Shown here: positions 12,801 through 25,959 of the stretch, piece by piece | How the letters are laid out: the number at the start of each line of letters is the position of its first letter | Numbering within the stretch: position 1 is the first letter of the stretch | Origin: Pagrus major | Taxonomy: Eukaryota > Chordata > Actinopteri > Spariformes > Sparidae | Length of the DNA: 64,000 nt | Assembly: GCF_040436345.1 (NCBI RefSeq) | Contig: NC_133225.1 | Location: 24,730,540-24,794,539, forward strand | Reading direction: 5' to 3' | The notes under the pieces: generated by a model | Told to the model about the DNA's origin: nothing | The model's database searches: none | The model's input: only the letters and a program-made list of their open reading frames with translations | Made by a program: the position numbers and the translations under genes

Positions 12801-15800
12801 AACCTGCCTTCTCTCCTTCAGTAAGTGATTTCTTTCGCCTTTAACAACACCTTCTAACAACCTGCCAATTAGATTTTCATTAACTTCTTGCATTTATTAA
12901 GTTCCAAGAAGCAATTCAATTTCTAAATGTAAATATACATTTTTTATAGTTGTCACATATTATACTTTAATGCACACATTTTCTTTTTTCTTTTTTTTTT
13001 TACAGTTATGTCATATTCTATTACTTGTATATATATATTTTTTTACTTACTCTTATTTCTTATTGTCTTCTCTATTAATATCCTTTAATAATCTCTCTGT
13101 GGTGTGATATTTCTATTCTAGAAGAGATCAGTTAATTAGAGTCTAACAAGTCCTTTACTTTGAAAGATCCCAATTATATTTGTCTTATATAGAATGTTGA
13201 AGCCTCACATGAGCTTCAAATAAACACAGATACATTTTTGCTTAGAGAGAGGAATGTGGATTTTGTCCCTTATCTCATACCCTGGAAACATGTTAAAAAT
13301 GGATCCCTTAACAGCCAGTATGAACTGGAGGAATAATTATACTCAGAAGAAACTCTTTAAAAAACCTCTAACTATTGCTTTTTTAGACAAGACTTAAAAA
13401 ACAGTGAACTTCTCCTTTAGCACATCAGATGCTCGTGGAAAATTCTTCATAGATCCTAGAAACAAATCTGAATGCTTCACTGAGCCGCTTGAATCAGACA
13501 CATCTTCCTCAGAGGTTCAGAACATTTATGAGGGCCCTCCGTGTGCCATTAGCTATGCTAATTAATTTTGATGTAGTAAACATTATCACCCCAACAAGAA
13601 CACTACTCATGTAGTAAGTCTCAAGTCTTGTGGATGACCATTTTCACTATTTACACACCAAAGACGACCTTGTGAGGTCGAAAACCAGTCGGTGTTTAAA
13701 CCAATATTCTCGACTAAAAGCTTTCAAGATAGCTTCTCTCCTCGCTCTGCCTGAACAACACTTATCTTCTGAAAACAATATTTTGGCTGAGTAGAAATTT
13801 GTCCGTGGAACAGACTCACGTTTTCACACAAGGTCATGTCATGAAGGACACTGCATCAGTCCAAACCAGAACCTGTGATTTCTGAAACCCTTTGAGGCTG
13901 TGACAAAGGCTCAGACATGATTTTAAGGTGCCATCTACGGCTGTATTATGTGGATTATGTGCAGCATAGGACACATTTATAACCATCAGGTAAAGTGAAG
14001 GCACCGCCTCAATGTCTGTTTAAGTATTTAATGTATTTAACAGGAAAGAAGTGTATTTCACGTCACACTGAGCTTTTCATTCCACCTCTAGAAATGTCAA
14101 GTATCTTCCATTTTATGTACGCTCCAGTGACTTGGTATGAGGTTTTATTCAAAATGCTTATGTGTTTTATTGTGTGAATTTACCACACATAAAATTCATG
14201 TCATAGGAGACAAGTGTTTAAATTTAATTGAATTTCTGGGATTGAATGGGTTTTTTCTCTTTGGGCCATAATAGTTTGTCATGAGATTTAAGATGGTAAG
14301 GTATGGAGAGGGGAGAGAAAAAACGGGATCAGCTTTTACCTCGGGGCCTCTGCTTCTCCGCATCATAGATCATTACCACCTCTGTGACCTTGAATGGGAC
14401 AAAGGGAAACAGTGGCTCCATTTAGAAAACCAGACAGGGTCCCTTCTTAGTCCAATTAAATATTCTGCCTCAATTTGGACAAATAATTAATTATCCAATC
14501 CCATCCCACTATATTTCATTTTTTTTATATTGTAATATTGACCCTGCTCAATGTCACATCCATTCAAGCAGTCTTAATGACGACATGTACTGACTTGCAT
14601 TATGCACATGGCAATACTCACCACTCCGAATCTATTGAAATAGTCCCTGAGTTCAGGCTCGCCGCAGTTATGGGGGATTCCACCTACAAATATCTTCTTT
14701 GATTTATTGCTATCAGCTTTGCTGCCCTTCTGAAAGAAAACAGGGAGTGTATATGGATTTCAATGTCTGTTAAAGGATCACTCTGGGAAGGGGCCAGTTA
14801 GCCATCATCTATTCAGACAGTGCAGAAGAAATTAGGTTCTCCTCTTGCCCTGGGGTATAATTCTTAACATGTCATGTCAATGCAAACACTAGTCTCCACA
14901 GATCAGAGAGCACGGCTTCCTCCACTTTACTCTCCACCACTAAGCATTTCAACCATTGCTGTGCACTGCACTCATGCTGAAAAGGCTAGAGGCTGCTTAC
15001 GACAACAATGATATTTAACAATTACATCTTCTGCTTTGTTAGTAAAACATTGCGTAAAAGGAGTACCAGTAGAAGGAAAAAGGAACCTCATTTATAAAAG
15101 CTTCTGACTTACCATCTATGCTTGCAGCCAAATATGTGACTTATAAAAATGTTTTATTGACAGCAAAGGTGCAATAGCTAACATCTTTGCTGCCCAAAGG
15201 GACAAAATGACTATAATAGATCTACAGCAGCGTGATAGCATTGTTGATCGACCCACAAATTACCGAAGCTGGTGCAGAGATTTCTGCCTTTCAAAAAGAA
15301 AATCACTGCTGAAAGCAATTTTCTGCCCCACACCAGCCTTCTCCTCTCTAAGTCTACTAGTATTTTCTCAGATTTAGTCAATGAGGGAGGACGTTATAAG
15401 AACAACGTCTTTCAGCTGAGATGGCATGAAAATTTTTCTACAGTTCTACATTCAAACAAGGTCATGCAATAATTTTGAATATAATTCCAATATTTAGGCC
15501 GATGACGTCTTAGTATATTATTTTTTATACATCTGGGTAAATGTGACCTTGTTGTGTGCCAATCCCAGACAAGTGTAAGCTGTACCAGATATTTGCTGAT
15601 ACTGATGATCACAAATAGAGGTCGATGCAAGTCATGGATTCTTTAATGCTCCTGTAATTAAGGAAAAACCCCAAACCAATTTCTAGCATTGTCGAAGGTA
15701 TGATACTGTATACTGATCAATTTTGAAGGGGGGGGGGGGGGGTGGTGAATAAATCAGAAAATAAAATTTAGGTCAAAGTCAGAGTTTTTATACATGAGGC

Positions 15801-18800
15801 TCAAGGTCCCCTTATGGCCCTTGAAAAGCTAGAGTCCAGTCTTATTCCAGCAGAAACACCTAGCCTAGCCTCCCCAGCAGAAATCAGATTCCTCTTACCC
15901 AGCCCTCCTTGGTTCGAGACTTTTCAGGTTGCATTCCTCTGGGAGTGCATGGCTTCGGGTCAATCTGACAGCAGAGAGAGAGAAAACGTTTGACATTAGC
16001 CCCAAATAAAGGCACCTTGAAATGTTCTTCTTCACTGAATCCATTACAGTATATTGGCTCGCCTTGTACAACAGTGCAACATATGTGCTACTGACACACG
16101 TTAATTTAAATATATGGCCAATAAAATGTTATGCCCTTCTCCGCCTCTGTCAACAGAACAAAGGAGGCAATATGTCATTTATGGAGAGCTGACTGCATGG
16201 ATTAGATTAGCAGCAGTTTCTTTTCAGCCATCTCAGAGAAATCCAAGTTTAACTGCCACTTAGGCTTATTTGACTTTAAACAGGTAAGTCTTGTTCGGCA
16301 AACAAATGCCAGTCTTGCAAAATGCATCATCTGTACTAATGTCTGCAGGCAGGAACAATCCTAAAGCAAAACTGTACTTCTCCTTGAATAACTTCTAACT
16401 ACTTTAGATGATGAAATACAGGATGAGGCTTTCACATTGCTCACACAAAGCGCAGACTGATTACTCCAGATGATTTCACTATCTGCTCCTTTGATTCATA
16501 TACTCACATTTCTTCCATCAAGATTATGCGGCTTTGTCTCCAGCACTGTCCGTACACAATTGGGGTCTTTGAATTTGACAAAGCCGAAGCCTCGCGACTG
16601 ATTTGTAGTTTTGTCCTTCATGATGACACAATCTACTACTTCCCCGTACTGTGAGAAGTAGTTTCTCAGTGTCTCTGAGAAGAGAAAGAAATTACATAAC
16701 AGCACTGCTTCATAACAATAAGCACAGAAACATACAGCAATATTATGAATGTGAAATTATAATTGAGATAAAACTCAGCCAAGTTTGCCTCCTGAACACA
16801 AAGAAGTGATTTATAGAGCTCACGCCTTTATGGTGATAAATGATGCTAAGAAAATATCTTCAGCACTTCAACCTGCACTAAAACTGTAACTGGGACCAAA
16901 ACAGGTGTGGAGAAAAAAAAACACACACAAGCACCACTCCATGAAATCACACAGGGAACACTACAAGTCATTCAGTGACCTTGATTTTGTCTTATGGCAG
17001 AATGCTGAAATTTGTACTTGTGTATGTTTTACACAGAAAAATAAAAACACATTGCAGTCACATTCAAGTCACACACTCCAAAAGAGCAAACAAAGCACTG
17101 ACCAACTGCCATGTTACACAGCATTAAATGTACACCCAACTACTGTAACGCCCGCACACGCCCACAGGAGCAAGGCGTGCAAGTTTGAACAAATGAGGAG
17201 AGTTATCGTAATTGCTTTTCTAATTTCTGAGAAGCCCTGAGGCATCGCCAGGGAAACAGGCTGAGTTTTACGAAGCGCTGTGGTTCAGATATTAATGTTA
17301 ACAGTGCTGTTAATACAGGCGAGCCCTTGTGCAAAGTTACACAATGGCCAACCGAGCATGAGCCAGTAAAGTGCTTCAAACAAACTAGACCATCTCTGGG
17401 CAATTCTGAGTGAGAGGACCATGTGTACGCACAGTGGATGTAGAGTGTATAATGTACTCTGCCACCAGTGTTTACAGTGTGCAGGTGATCATCAGTAATT
17501 ATGACGTGTGAGAAAGGAGAAAGTAGTAATGTGCAGTACGGCTGAGTTCAGTGTTTTCTGCACTATAACATATTTCTCTGATTTGGTCCACTTAAAGGGG
17601 CTCTGAGTAACAATTTGTAGCAATTACGTGTATTAATCACTTTGTTATTAATCACTTTTTTATTGGCCATATGTGAGTGCATTGCTTGTACGAGCCTGTG
17701 GACGATTTGTTTAAGTTGTTTAATGTTGCTTGACTGTTGATTTCTTTCTAAAGGACTCGGGTTGGATTTTCGGGGACAGTCCAAAAGACGTTGCTTTATG
17801 CACGTTCTCCAGGGCCTCATCTCAGCGCCTCTCTCCGCTCAGCTAACAAAGAGCCACAGTAGCTAGCATTAGTTTAGAAATGGAGCCTGTTAACATAAAC
17901 CATTTACCAGTTTCCAGCACAACACAGTAGTTCCACAAGGGCCATTAATGTCAAATCAAGATATCCATGTTGTATCAGTACTATTAGCGGATATTTTATA
18001 AACATTTATCTGTAACAGTGGTGTTAAAGTGTCCACTCCATGTCATATCAGTACAGAAATATCACACAAAAGCTATTAAAACAGCTTGACATTAGGGCAA
18101 CATACTAATTAAAGTTTTACTTATACAATACCTACGTTTTCAGGCCCATACTAAAACTTTCAATACTTCAGTGAATACGAACACGTTAATCCACAAAGTT
18201 TTCATTCTACAAATCAACACAGCTTCTTGATATGCATCAGTGTCTAACTGAGTCTTAACACAGCACTTTGACTTAATGAGACACCACATTATATGAACAA
18301 AACAATAATTTAAATCAGGCAACATCTGATAAAAGAATAAATAAATAAACAAGACCATCTCTATTTGCAGGATCATCATAACGATGTTATAATTTGAATT
18401 GTCAGAGAACATATAACTCACCCTAATTTTAATTAATATATGACAACGGCAATTATCATATGCAAAAAATCATATAGTGATATCAATATCAAGGCAGCCG
18501 TAAAATACAGATTCTAGATATATAGTTTAATATTGAACAGCTCCACTCTGTATTAGATAGTTAAATGACATGATCATCTATAAACAATAGCGTTGCAGTG
18601 GTATGCTGTTTTCAAGGTATACCATAGCAAGAAAATTGATAATTATCATACCCTCTACATGTGCTTATCTAAGGAATTGAGTTCTAATGCGCTCATGCAA
18701 TGAAAAAAGTAATATTTTAAGTTTATATGAGGTTTCATGTCTGTCAGGAAATAATTTGTGAAATTATAATAAAAGCGCTTATAATAAAGACCTCTATTTC

Positions 18801-20400
18801 CATCCCTTTAAGGGTCATTGTACCTGATGATAGTAATTAAAATAATTGTGTAATACTGTGTACCATGATACCATGAAACCGTTATTTTTCTGGAGATGCT
18901 TATGGTACCATGAAAAACTCATACCACTGCAAACCTAATAGAGTTTGTTCATCTTTGATTCAAACTCCAAACAAGACTCCCCACAAGCTACCACAACAAA
19001 TCCACGCAGCTACATCAGTGTCACCAAGACAAATTACTGTTCATTAAAACCACTTAGTGCATAAAGTGACTGAGCCTTCACAGGTTAACCGGTGTGACCT
19101 ACCTTGTGTGGTGCTCCAGTCCAATCCACCCACAAAAAGTTTCCTGAGAAGAGTAGATAAATTACCATCAAGTCAGTCATTGGCATTCACTTTGAGTCAT
19201 AGTAAATGATACACTGTTATACAAGCATCAAATACAAAAGACATGGTAACAACCAAGGAAATAGTTTGCCTGTCAGGAGGACCTAGAAGACCTCAACAGC
19301 CGACTTGGTGAAGAAGATTGAAGGCACGGTTTCAGAGGCATTACAACGCTACAGCTGACTAAACAGCCAAGTACACAGATATTACACAACATGAGGCAAT
19401 GCTGCTACCAAAGCTCCTGCAGCTTAGGGATATATACTCACAGCTCCAGCTAAAAATGCCTGTGTTTTGTGTGACTCATGTTCATGCTCAGGCTCAGTCC
19501 TGGCCATGGATGTCACTTTGGTCCTCTAACACTGAATGCAATGGCCTCGACAATAATGGTCTTTTTATGAACCTCCTGCCACGTAAGTTACCCCTGGACA
19601 GAGCCATAGCGTTTAGCAAGCTAACCAAACACCCAGCTGACAAAACTGAGTCCAGATGCTGCAGCAGCCACTGTCTACCACCACATCCAGCCCACATAAC
19701 TGAAGCCCCGAGTATTTTACAGCCAGAGCGGAGCGGAGGAGAAGACAGGAGAGCGGCTGCTCGGCTGCCTGCATGCGGACCGGTGAACTCGGATGCTGGA
19801 TACAAAACTGGAAGTTTAACGGCAGTTCAAGCGGCACTGATATCAAACTAGCTTGAGAGATAACATTTGTCTGGCTGAATGTATGTAGCGGCTGTGGCAG
19901 AAGTGGAGGATTAGTTAGTGCAGACGAGACGAGGATGCTCCATCCTCCAGCAGTGCCCGCTAAATGTCCTCGCATCGGCGAAGTCAAGAAGAGGAGACTT
20001 TCGCTTCGCTGGCAAGCGTTAGCTAAGCTAGCTCAGTTGCTTCGAGCTAACTGGAAACAGCACTGAAATAAGTAACTACACTTTCACGCATTCCCATGAC
20101 AAGCTAAATGACAGCCCTCCAGACAAACACGGCCCGTTTGCCCGTAAGCGATAACAGAGACAACTCGGCTACTTTGAAGACTACTTTCACTTTTTGGCCG
20201 TCTTTCCTCAGGCTAGCGATCTCGCTAAGTTACTCCGGCTAGCTTAGCTTGCTAGCTAATGTTAGCTGTCAAATGACAGCTTGACAAGACAGCACGCTAA
20301 CTATAAGTAATAACGCAGTGAACAGTTTAATGCGTCTGCAGTAGAAGGCTTTATTAAATGGATCTTACCCGACTTCATCTCCGACTAAGTTGTTGTTCAT
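854..20400 (-). CDS. dazap1: DAZ-associated protein 1 (hnRNP-like RNA-binding protein), 3'-partial
   Basis: Twelve coding exons read on the minus strand: 20369-20400, 19103-19143, 16508-16674, 15899-15964, 14622-14729, 14340-14388, 9699-9781, 6447-6594, 6199-6231, 4931-5080, 3925-4089 and 854-946. All junctions are GT-AG and the phases agree throughout, giving 378 aa plus one base. The start is the ATG at 20398-20400. RRM1 begins near residue 12 (RNP2 LFVGGL, RNP1 RGFGFVKF). RRM2 begins near residue 115 (RNP2 IFVGGI, RNP1 RGFGFITF). A Pro/Gly/Gln/Tyr-rich tail follows, typical of low-complexity hnRNP tails. In mammals DAZAP1 binds RNA and acts in splicing and translation, shuttling between nucleus and cytoplasm. 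The final exon (about 57 residues in human) was not found and probably lies left of base 1. The exon at 854-946 encodes a segment, LGNYPQDPSAYGP, that I do not match to the main human isoform, so it may be alternative or lineage-specific. Identity is firm from the near-exact RRM match. Confidence 0.93.
947..3924. other. dazap1 intron 11 (about 3 kb), no gene seen
   Basis: This interval separates coding exons 11 and 12 of dazap1. I saw only ordinary AT-rich intronic sequence and no splice-compatible extra exon, RNA gene or inverted-repeat element. Short open frames on either strand (for example around 1495-1709 and 3513-3725) show no recognisable protein. Confidence 0.6.
9400..9663. mobile_element. 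264-bp MITE with terminal inverted repeats in dazap1 intron 6
   Basis: The ends are 20-nt inverted repeats. The left arm at 9400-9419 reads AAACAAAGCCTTGGGCGACA, and the right arm at 9644-9663 is its reverse complement with two mismatches (AAACAGAGGCTTGGGCGACA). The interior is AT-rich and non-coding. The right end lies only 35 bp from dazap1 exon 7 (9699-9781), which encodes RNP1 of RRM2. In the direction of transcription the element sits just downstream of that exon's donor site. Confidence 0.7.
10832..10864. repeat. Perfect 13-bp inverted repeat (hairpin) in dazap1 intron
   Basis: GATTTGGGGTAAC at 10832-10844 is followed by a 7-nt spacer and then its exact reverse complement at 10852-10864. 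No long T-run or conserved flank suggests a known RNA gene. It could be a tiny palindromic transposon remnant or an intronic hairpin. Confidence 0.75.
10980..11090. mobile_element. Degenerate dispersed repeat (ATTATCGATTAAT-type family)
   Basis: The stretch around 10985-11085, with its alternating TTTGATAATTGATTAG and TCATCGACAACAATTCTGATAATTGAG segments, resembles a dispersed repeat that is very common in teleost genomes. The copy is incomplete, has no visible terminal inverted repeats and is non-coding. The assignment is by remembered resemblance only. Confidence 0.3.
11100..11460 (+). mobile_element. Probable LINE 3' end (L1/Tx1-like tail)
   Basis: A T-rich, low-complexity stretch is followed by GTGAATGTACAATTTC and then a polyadenylation signal in CTCAATAAAAACATTTTGGAAAAAG near 11428-11452. 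This layout is usual for the 3' UTR of fish L1-like non-LTR retrotransposons. No reverse-transcriptase residue is left upstream, so the copy looks strongly 5'-truncated. The call comes from layout alone. Confidence 0.4.
12425..12545 (+). mobile_element. tRNA-derived SINE relic
   Basis: On the plus strand a tRNA-like head can be read. A box-A-like GTAACTCAGCGGGCAGAG (about 12428-12445) is followed by a degenerate box B around GAGTCTGATTCCCAGTGAGG (about 12473-12492), then GCCACCCGTGCTAAAAGTG. This order resembles tRNA-derived SINEs of teleosts. The cloverleaf does not close and box B is mutated, so it is not a working tRNA gene. Confidence 0.4.
15728..15742. repeat. Poly-G run
   Basis: Fifteen consecutive G in dazap1 intron 4, a homopolymer prone to sequencing error and to G-quadruplex formation on this strand. 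Confidence 0.9.
18592..18933. mobile_element. MITE with terminal inverted repeats in dazap1 intron 2
   Basis: The left end (18592-18605) and the right end (18920-18933) carry the same sequence in opposite orientation, TTGCAGTGGTATG. The match extends inward through a related GGTAtACCATA / GGTACCATA segment at about 18614-18629 and 18899-18911. The element is about 340 bp and has no coding capacity. Short TIR elements like this are usually non-autonomous DNA transposons. I cannot name the superfamily because no clear target-site duplication is visible. Confidence 0.65.
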
Positions 20401-20560
20401 TTCTGAGGCTAAGGCGGGGGACTATAGGAGCTGTGACCGGCTTATTGCTTCAGTGCTGCCCCTCTCAGACTGAGAGCGGAGGAAGGTCACTCCGCTTTTT
20501 GGTTCAAACTGTTCTGCGCAATGACGACGCTGCAGGGGGCAGCGGCCTTTAAAGGAACAT
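20401..20560 (-). promoter_or_regulatory. Probable dazap1 promoter and 5' UTR region
   Basis: This is the stretch immediately upstream of the dazap1 start codon, read on the minus strand. It is visibly richer in G+C and CpG than the flanks, for example around 20410-20480 and 20515-20550. No TATA-like box is obvious, which fits a housekeeping CpG-type promoter. The transcription start site cannot be placed from sequence alone. The assignment rests on position and composition only. Confidence 0.35.
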
Positions 20561-20879
20561 TACACCCAACTAGTCCGCACTCACTCTCTACACTATTTTT
20601 ATCTGTCCCACAGGGCCAGATAAATGCTTTACACCCGGAGGTCTTTTTATTTCCAACTTAGCTCATTAAGCGTTCCGCTCAGGAAATTGCTTTTACAAGG
20701 AAACATCACTCACAACAATAAATAAATGCCAATTAAAACAGCAAAACAATGAAAAGCAGACGGCCTTCTAAGAGATGGTCTGATTATTAGACTCACTGTG
20801 GGATCAGAGGAACGATAATGTGTTGACCAAAATCAATAGTTTTCTTCCTGTTGGAAGCATTCAGTCTAGATCAGAAGAT

Positions 20880-21190
20880 GTTATGTCTGTTGTTTTGTTT
20901 TGTTTTGTTGTGTTTATTATGTTATTTTGTTGTTATGTTTGTTGTATTATGTTATGTTTGTTATGTTATATTAAGTCTGTTGTTTTGTTGTTTGTTATGT
21001 TTTTTGTGATGCTGTTTGTTATGTTTTTTGTGATGCTGTTTGTTATGTTTTTTAGTGATGTTTGTTATTTTTGTTGTTCTTACTTTGTTGTTCTTTGTTT
21101 TTCTGTTATGATTATTATGTTATGTATGTCTGTTGTTTTGTTAAGTTTGTTATTTTGTGTTATGTTGTGTTATGTTATGTGGTGTTGTAA
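20880..21190. repeat. T/G-rich low-complexity block with a 24-bp minisatellite
   Basis: This strand-asymmetric block is built almost only from T, G and A on the plus strand, with many TGTTATG and TTGTT steps. Inside it a 24-bp unit recurs in tandem at 20990-21013, 21014-21037 and 21038-21060, the third copy slightly changed. It begins about 480 bp upstream of the dazap1 start codon. The 131-aa open frame across it encodes a run of Val/Leu/Phe/Cys. That is a composition artefact and not a gene. Confidence 0.8.
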
Positions 21191-21832
21191 GTACCCAAAA
21201 ATCATACTTGTGTAAAAATTATAAATATGCATATTTACAGATATGTATACACTCTATACAATGAGTCAACTGATTATCAGATCAGATATTCACCATTTTA
21301 CTGATTATCCAAATCAGTGTTTTAATAATATCACACTGTCTCCTATATATTCATGCATGTGCACAACAGATTTCATGCAAATCAGCCATTACTTCTCTGT
21401 TGCTGAAAGCAGGATTGAAATAATCACACAGCATCCACCCTTTGGCTGAGTTAATAACTCACCACACAAATGAAGTGACAAGCATTTAACAGTGACATTT
21501 AAATCATGAAATGCAAATTCAAGCAACACAGGTGACACATAATGTAGTGTGATTAATAGCACCTTTCAGGCACAATACCTATTCATTTACCTTTAAAAAT
21601 AGCCTGTGACAACATGAGCAACTGAAGTTTGAGTCTTCTGCACAATACAAAGTGTTTAAACTGTGCTCATGTTAACAAACCATAGATGCAGAATCCTGAT
21701 GTAGATAACAGATCTGAAGAATAACAGTACATACAAAGACAGTGACTATGTGTAAATTGAACATTAAGAAGAAAATCACATCCTGTCACATTTAGTACCG
21801 TAAAAGAAATGAGGTAAATACCAATAATGGAA

Positions 21833-22047
21833 CAGTAACTAAATTTATTTACTCCAGTACTGTACTTAAGTTAAATGTTGAGGTAGTTGTACTTTACTTG
21901 AGTTTCTCCATTTTCATTTCAGAAGATTTAAAATTCTACTTTTTATTCTACATATTCTGTAGCATTAATGGTGCTAATGGAGTATTTCGATGAGGTATTT
22001 CTACTTTTACTTTGGTAAATTTCCTAAATACATTTTCCACCACTGGA
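21833..22047 (+). mobile_element. Dispersed TIR element (AAGTA-rich family), copy 1
   Basis: The sequence runs from AACAGTAACTAAATTTATTTACTCCAG through GTACTTTACTTGAG to ATTTTCCACCACTGG. This AAGTAC-rich element ending in CCACCACT is widespread in teleosts. A longer copy of the same family lies at 61949-62343, and fragments in reverse orientation lie near 39228 and 51925, so the window itself supports the family. It is non-coding. Confidence 0.55.
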
Positions 22048-25000
22048 AAATAGAGTATATTTTTGTTGCAAATTATCCTAATCCTTTCTCCTATTAATAT
22101 TCTTATTTTCTTTTCAGTTATAGTTTAGTTAAGTTTGATCACAAACAAAAATAAGCCTTGTCTTTAAAAACTTTACTGAAAACACTATTTAAATGTAGAC
22201 ATAAACAGGAACACTTTCAGATGCAGAGTAGAAAACTCTTATTGTGTGAGAAGAACAGACTGAGGGGAGAGCAGTCTGAGAGCACATTTTTTCAGGTTTT
22301 GAATAGTTTAACATCCTATCATAGAAGTTTTATTGAATCAACGCCTCAACACTTCCTGAAGCCTCAACAATACCTGCATTCAAGTCATGTCACATTAAGT
22401 GAAAAAATGTTCTGCCAGATGGGAAAAACCATTTACATCAGCCTCTACTGGTACCAAGAAGTAGGTGAGTATTCCTCACACTATTTTATCCAATATGGCA
22501 TACACAGTCGGCTTTACTTACAAGATCTCTGAGAAGATACCTGGTCACAGAAATATAACTTAATTGAGTAAACTAGAACATCACATTCATACACGTTATC
22601 TCTCTGTCTCTGTGTATGTAGTGTCTCATTTAAGGCATATGCAAAGTGAAATACATGCAATGCAAATGCAGCTAATTAACAATAAAAATAGAAGTACACA
22701 GCTATCCATCTGGAGTTTTCCCCAAGCTTATACAGAGCTCCCAGTGGGGACTATAAATGTCAGAAAAGAGACTCACCCTGTCATTCAGTGTAATGTTTGT
22801 GTCTGAAGGATGCTCTTGTTTCTCTTTATCTGTTTAATGTCATTTTTGGAGGACAAAATGAGGTCACACATCAGCACGTCAAGATTTATAACAGTCTCTC
22901 CACTGGGACTGGAGTCCATCAAATTACAATGTATGTCGGGAAAAACGTCTTGTTCGTGTTTCTCAGAGGAAACTGGCTCGCCTGAACTGGTCGCTATATG
23001 TCAAAAAGGAGCAGGAGAAGGATGGTAATGTACTGATGGTGTGAGTACCTCGTGTCCTCTGGACTGTCAGGAACATGTCCCCGTGTGAGTGGGTTTTAAA
23101 CTCTGGTAATGTTAGAATGGCTGTTGGGTTATAATCAATTTATAAGCAGTTTAGCTACATTCACACACAGTTGCATTGTTAGAGATCATGTACAATACTC
23201 AGCATAAATGTCATGTTATCATTTCATATATTGTATCGTTAGCTTAATGCCAATCTTTATCTGCATCTTCAAGTTTTATTCCAATTGTTTAAGCCTGTTT
23301 CCTAAAACTACAGCTCAATATCTATGAAATCTCAACACAAAACTGTTCATAATTTTGTCAAGAATCGAACACTAAACACTGCACTAAAAACCATGTTCCC
23401 TTCTTGTCAAACCTGATTTTTTCCACCAGACCGAAAATACACAGCTATCATGTGAACATCTCTTACAGAGCATCAATTTAAACACTGGTGTGATAAACAT
23501 AAAACACTTCCGTCAAAATACTGTTTAAATACAGTATGACTTGGCTTCATGAGGCCGTGTTGTATATTCAAATGTATGAAATTGTATAGAAATTGTTTCC
23601 CTTCTCCTTTTATAAAATCTAGGGATTTTTGTGTTCCACAATAGGTTGCAATTTTGACTGTTGACAATTTTTTCAACACAATACTGTGAATATATAAGTA
23701 TTGCAGACACAATCATTGTGTCAGAATGGGAGACAATACACATTTGTCCATCCAAAGAGTGTAAAGTAGGCAAAACTCACAACCCAGCATCAAACTGTTA
23801 ATTTATAGTTGATACTGCAATATTGGTAGAGTTCAACCCACAGTTTCGCTCTTCCTCTTCATATCCATGCTGAAGTTGTTGTTTTTTTTACACTTGTGTG
23901 CATAGTTCCTGTTGTTGTGTACTTGAATTATCAATCTGGCTTTAAAGCCACTCTGCAACTCTTTGTGAAGAGGTAGCCAGATATTTTCCCTCACATGTGA
24001 CAAAGATACAGAGTTTTCTAATCACGGAGTCATATTGTAAAATTACATTCGGCTGTAGATAGATAATACAGTTCAATTCAGATCCTATTCAACCTACAGG
24101 CAACACTACAGTCTGTATGGAAAGACAGTAATAACATGTAATCTCATATCATCATCTGAGACACCCGCCATAAAACCAAAAAGCCACATTGCCATAAATT
24201 ATCTCTCAAGCATAAGGATTTGAAAAAACAGCACCCTCTTCCTGTTGTGTGCTGCACGGCAATCCATATGGAGTTATCCAGCACTCCATTTCCCCTCAAA
24301 TCTGAGTTTACATTACCATATCCCCTGGGGGACGATGACAAAATAAGAATTAGTAAAATGTATATTTGCCATCATCAGCATAGGTCAAACTGAGCTCACC
24401 AACCTGGTCTGCAAGGGTGCTGCATATCTACTTGTCTTTGACAGCATGAACATGGGTTACTACAGCAAGTGTGAAGTCACAACACTATAGTCACTAACCC
24501 TTACCCCTAACCATACCACCACAAAAGAGGGTCCATTTACCCAAACACACACTTTAACTTTTAGTAACAGGTAAGTAGTAGTACAAATTTCACAGCATTT
24601 TTGGCGATTGTTAATTCAATATCTGTGTACAAGAAATTGGAAAATCTAGACCAGATACAAATAAACAACACTCTAAAGAAGTCAGAGGGGTCCCAACTAC
24701 AATCATTACATCTGGGAAAAGGTGCAGTTTTGATGCCCACCACATTTATTTCGCTCAAGTGGTGCCCAAAACAACGTAGCTGCTGCAGGTGGGCCTTATA
24801 ATGAGAAGAAAAACACAGCTATAATCTTCTCAACATTATATGTAGTTAAAATCTGAACATTCACAGTTCACATGATCGTAACAAACATGACCTACATGTT
24901 CTGCAAGCAGTCTCAGTCTATATTAAGTTATGAACCACTACTGGTTTAAAATATTAATTACAACAATACATATTATAAAATCCTGTAATCCCCTCAAATT

Positions 25001-25959
25001 GCTAGAGGGTTTAAACTGATTACACTTACCTACACTTATGTCCATCTCTGTACTTTGTAAAACAGATCATTTTCATTCTTTTGTTTGGTGGATTTGCTGC
25101 AACCATCAAAGCATTTCTTTGACACATTTTCATTATTTGAGTTGCCATGTGAGAAACATGAAAACCATCACACATGTCTTCTAGTAACTACCACTAGGGG
25201 GCTCCGTCCAGGGTTCCTAATCATGTGTGAAAAGTCTGTTTTTGTAAAATATAACATACATTTATTTTTAAAGCCAAAAACACCGTCATGAACCTGATGT
25301 AAAATTAATCTCATAAATAACATGATGACATACTGTCATATTTAACTGTACAACTGTGTCCATGTGATCTCCTTCAGCAAAAATAAAGTTATTTTTCTCT
25401 ATCAAAGACTTACACAACCCAACCTTTCACCCCAATTCTCTGTAACTTTACAGCTTTTCCTTCAAAGGATTTATTTTTAAATGATAACATCTCATTTTGG
25501 GCCCAAAGTCATATTCTGGTAGAAATGATTTTGCTTCTTTGTGTTATTTCTGTAGTTAAAATCTGTTGGAATGTGAACTGGAAAACACGAGGGAACTCTG
25601 AACTGTCTGATAATGAAAATTATCTGGCTGATTTGCAGAAGATTTGCTCTGCCCTTTGACTCTGATTGCTGGACACTACCTTTCCTGTGAGCGGTCGGAT
25701 GGTCGGAGGAATATTGAAGACAGCAGCATGTTCTGTGGGAGGGGGAGACATTATAAACTGTGATGAAACAGGTCAACTAGGTTAACTAGTCTAACAACAA
25801 GATAAATGTGTGAGACAAGACGGTAGTGTGATAAAGTGCACTGAAGATCTGTGATATTGGTGGGACATTTTAAAAACAGAAACCAGTCACTGAGAAAATG
25901 ACTTAGAAGTTGAATACTTGAAGGATGACTGGGAGTCTATTTTAAAGCGAGTCCTTATG

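Noticed and set aside
19399..19851. 150-aa plus-strand open frame near the dazap1 5' end
   Set aside because: It lies antisense in dazap1 intron 1 in a GC-richer zone where stops are rarer. No recognisable domain, and an antisense frame there is also open.
20820..21215. 131-aa hydrophobic frame that could be read as a membrane protein
   Set aside because: It is a translation of the T/G-rich repeat. Val/Leu/Phe/Cys content follows from base composition.
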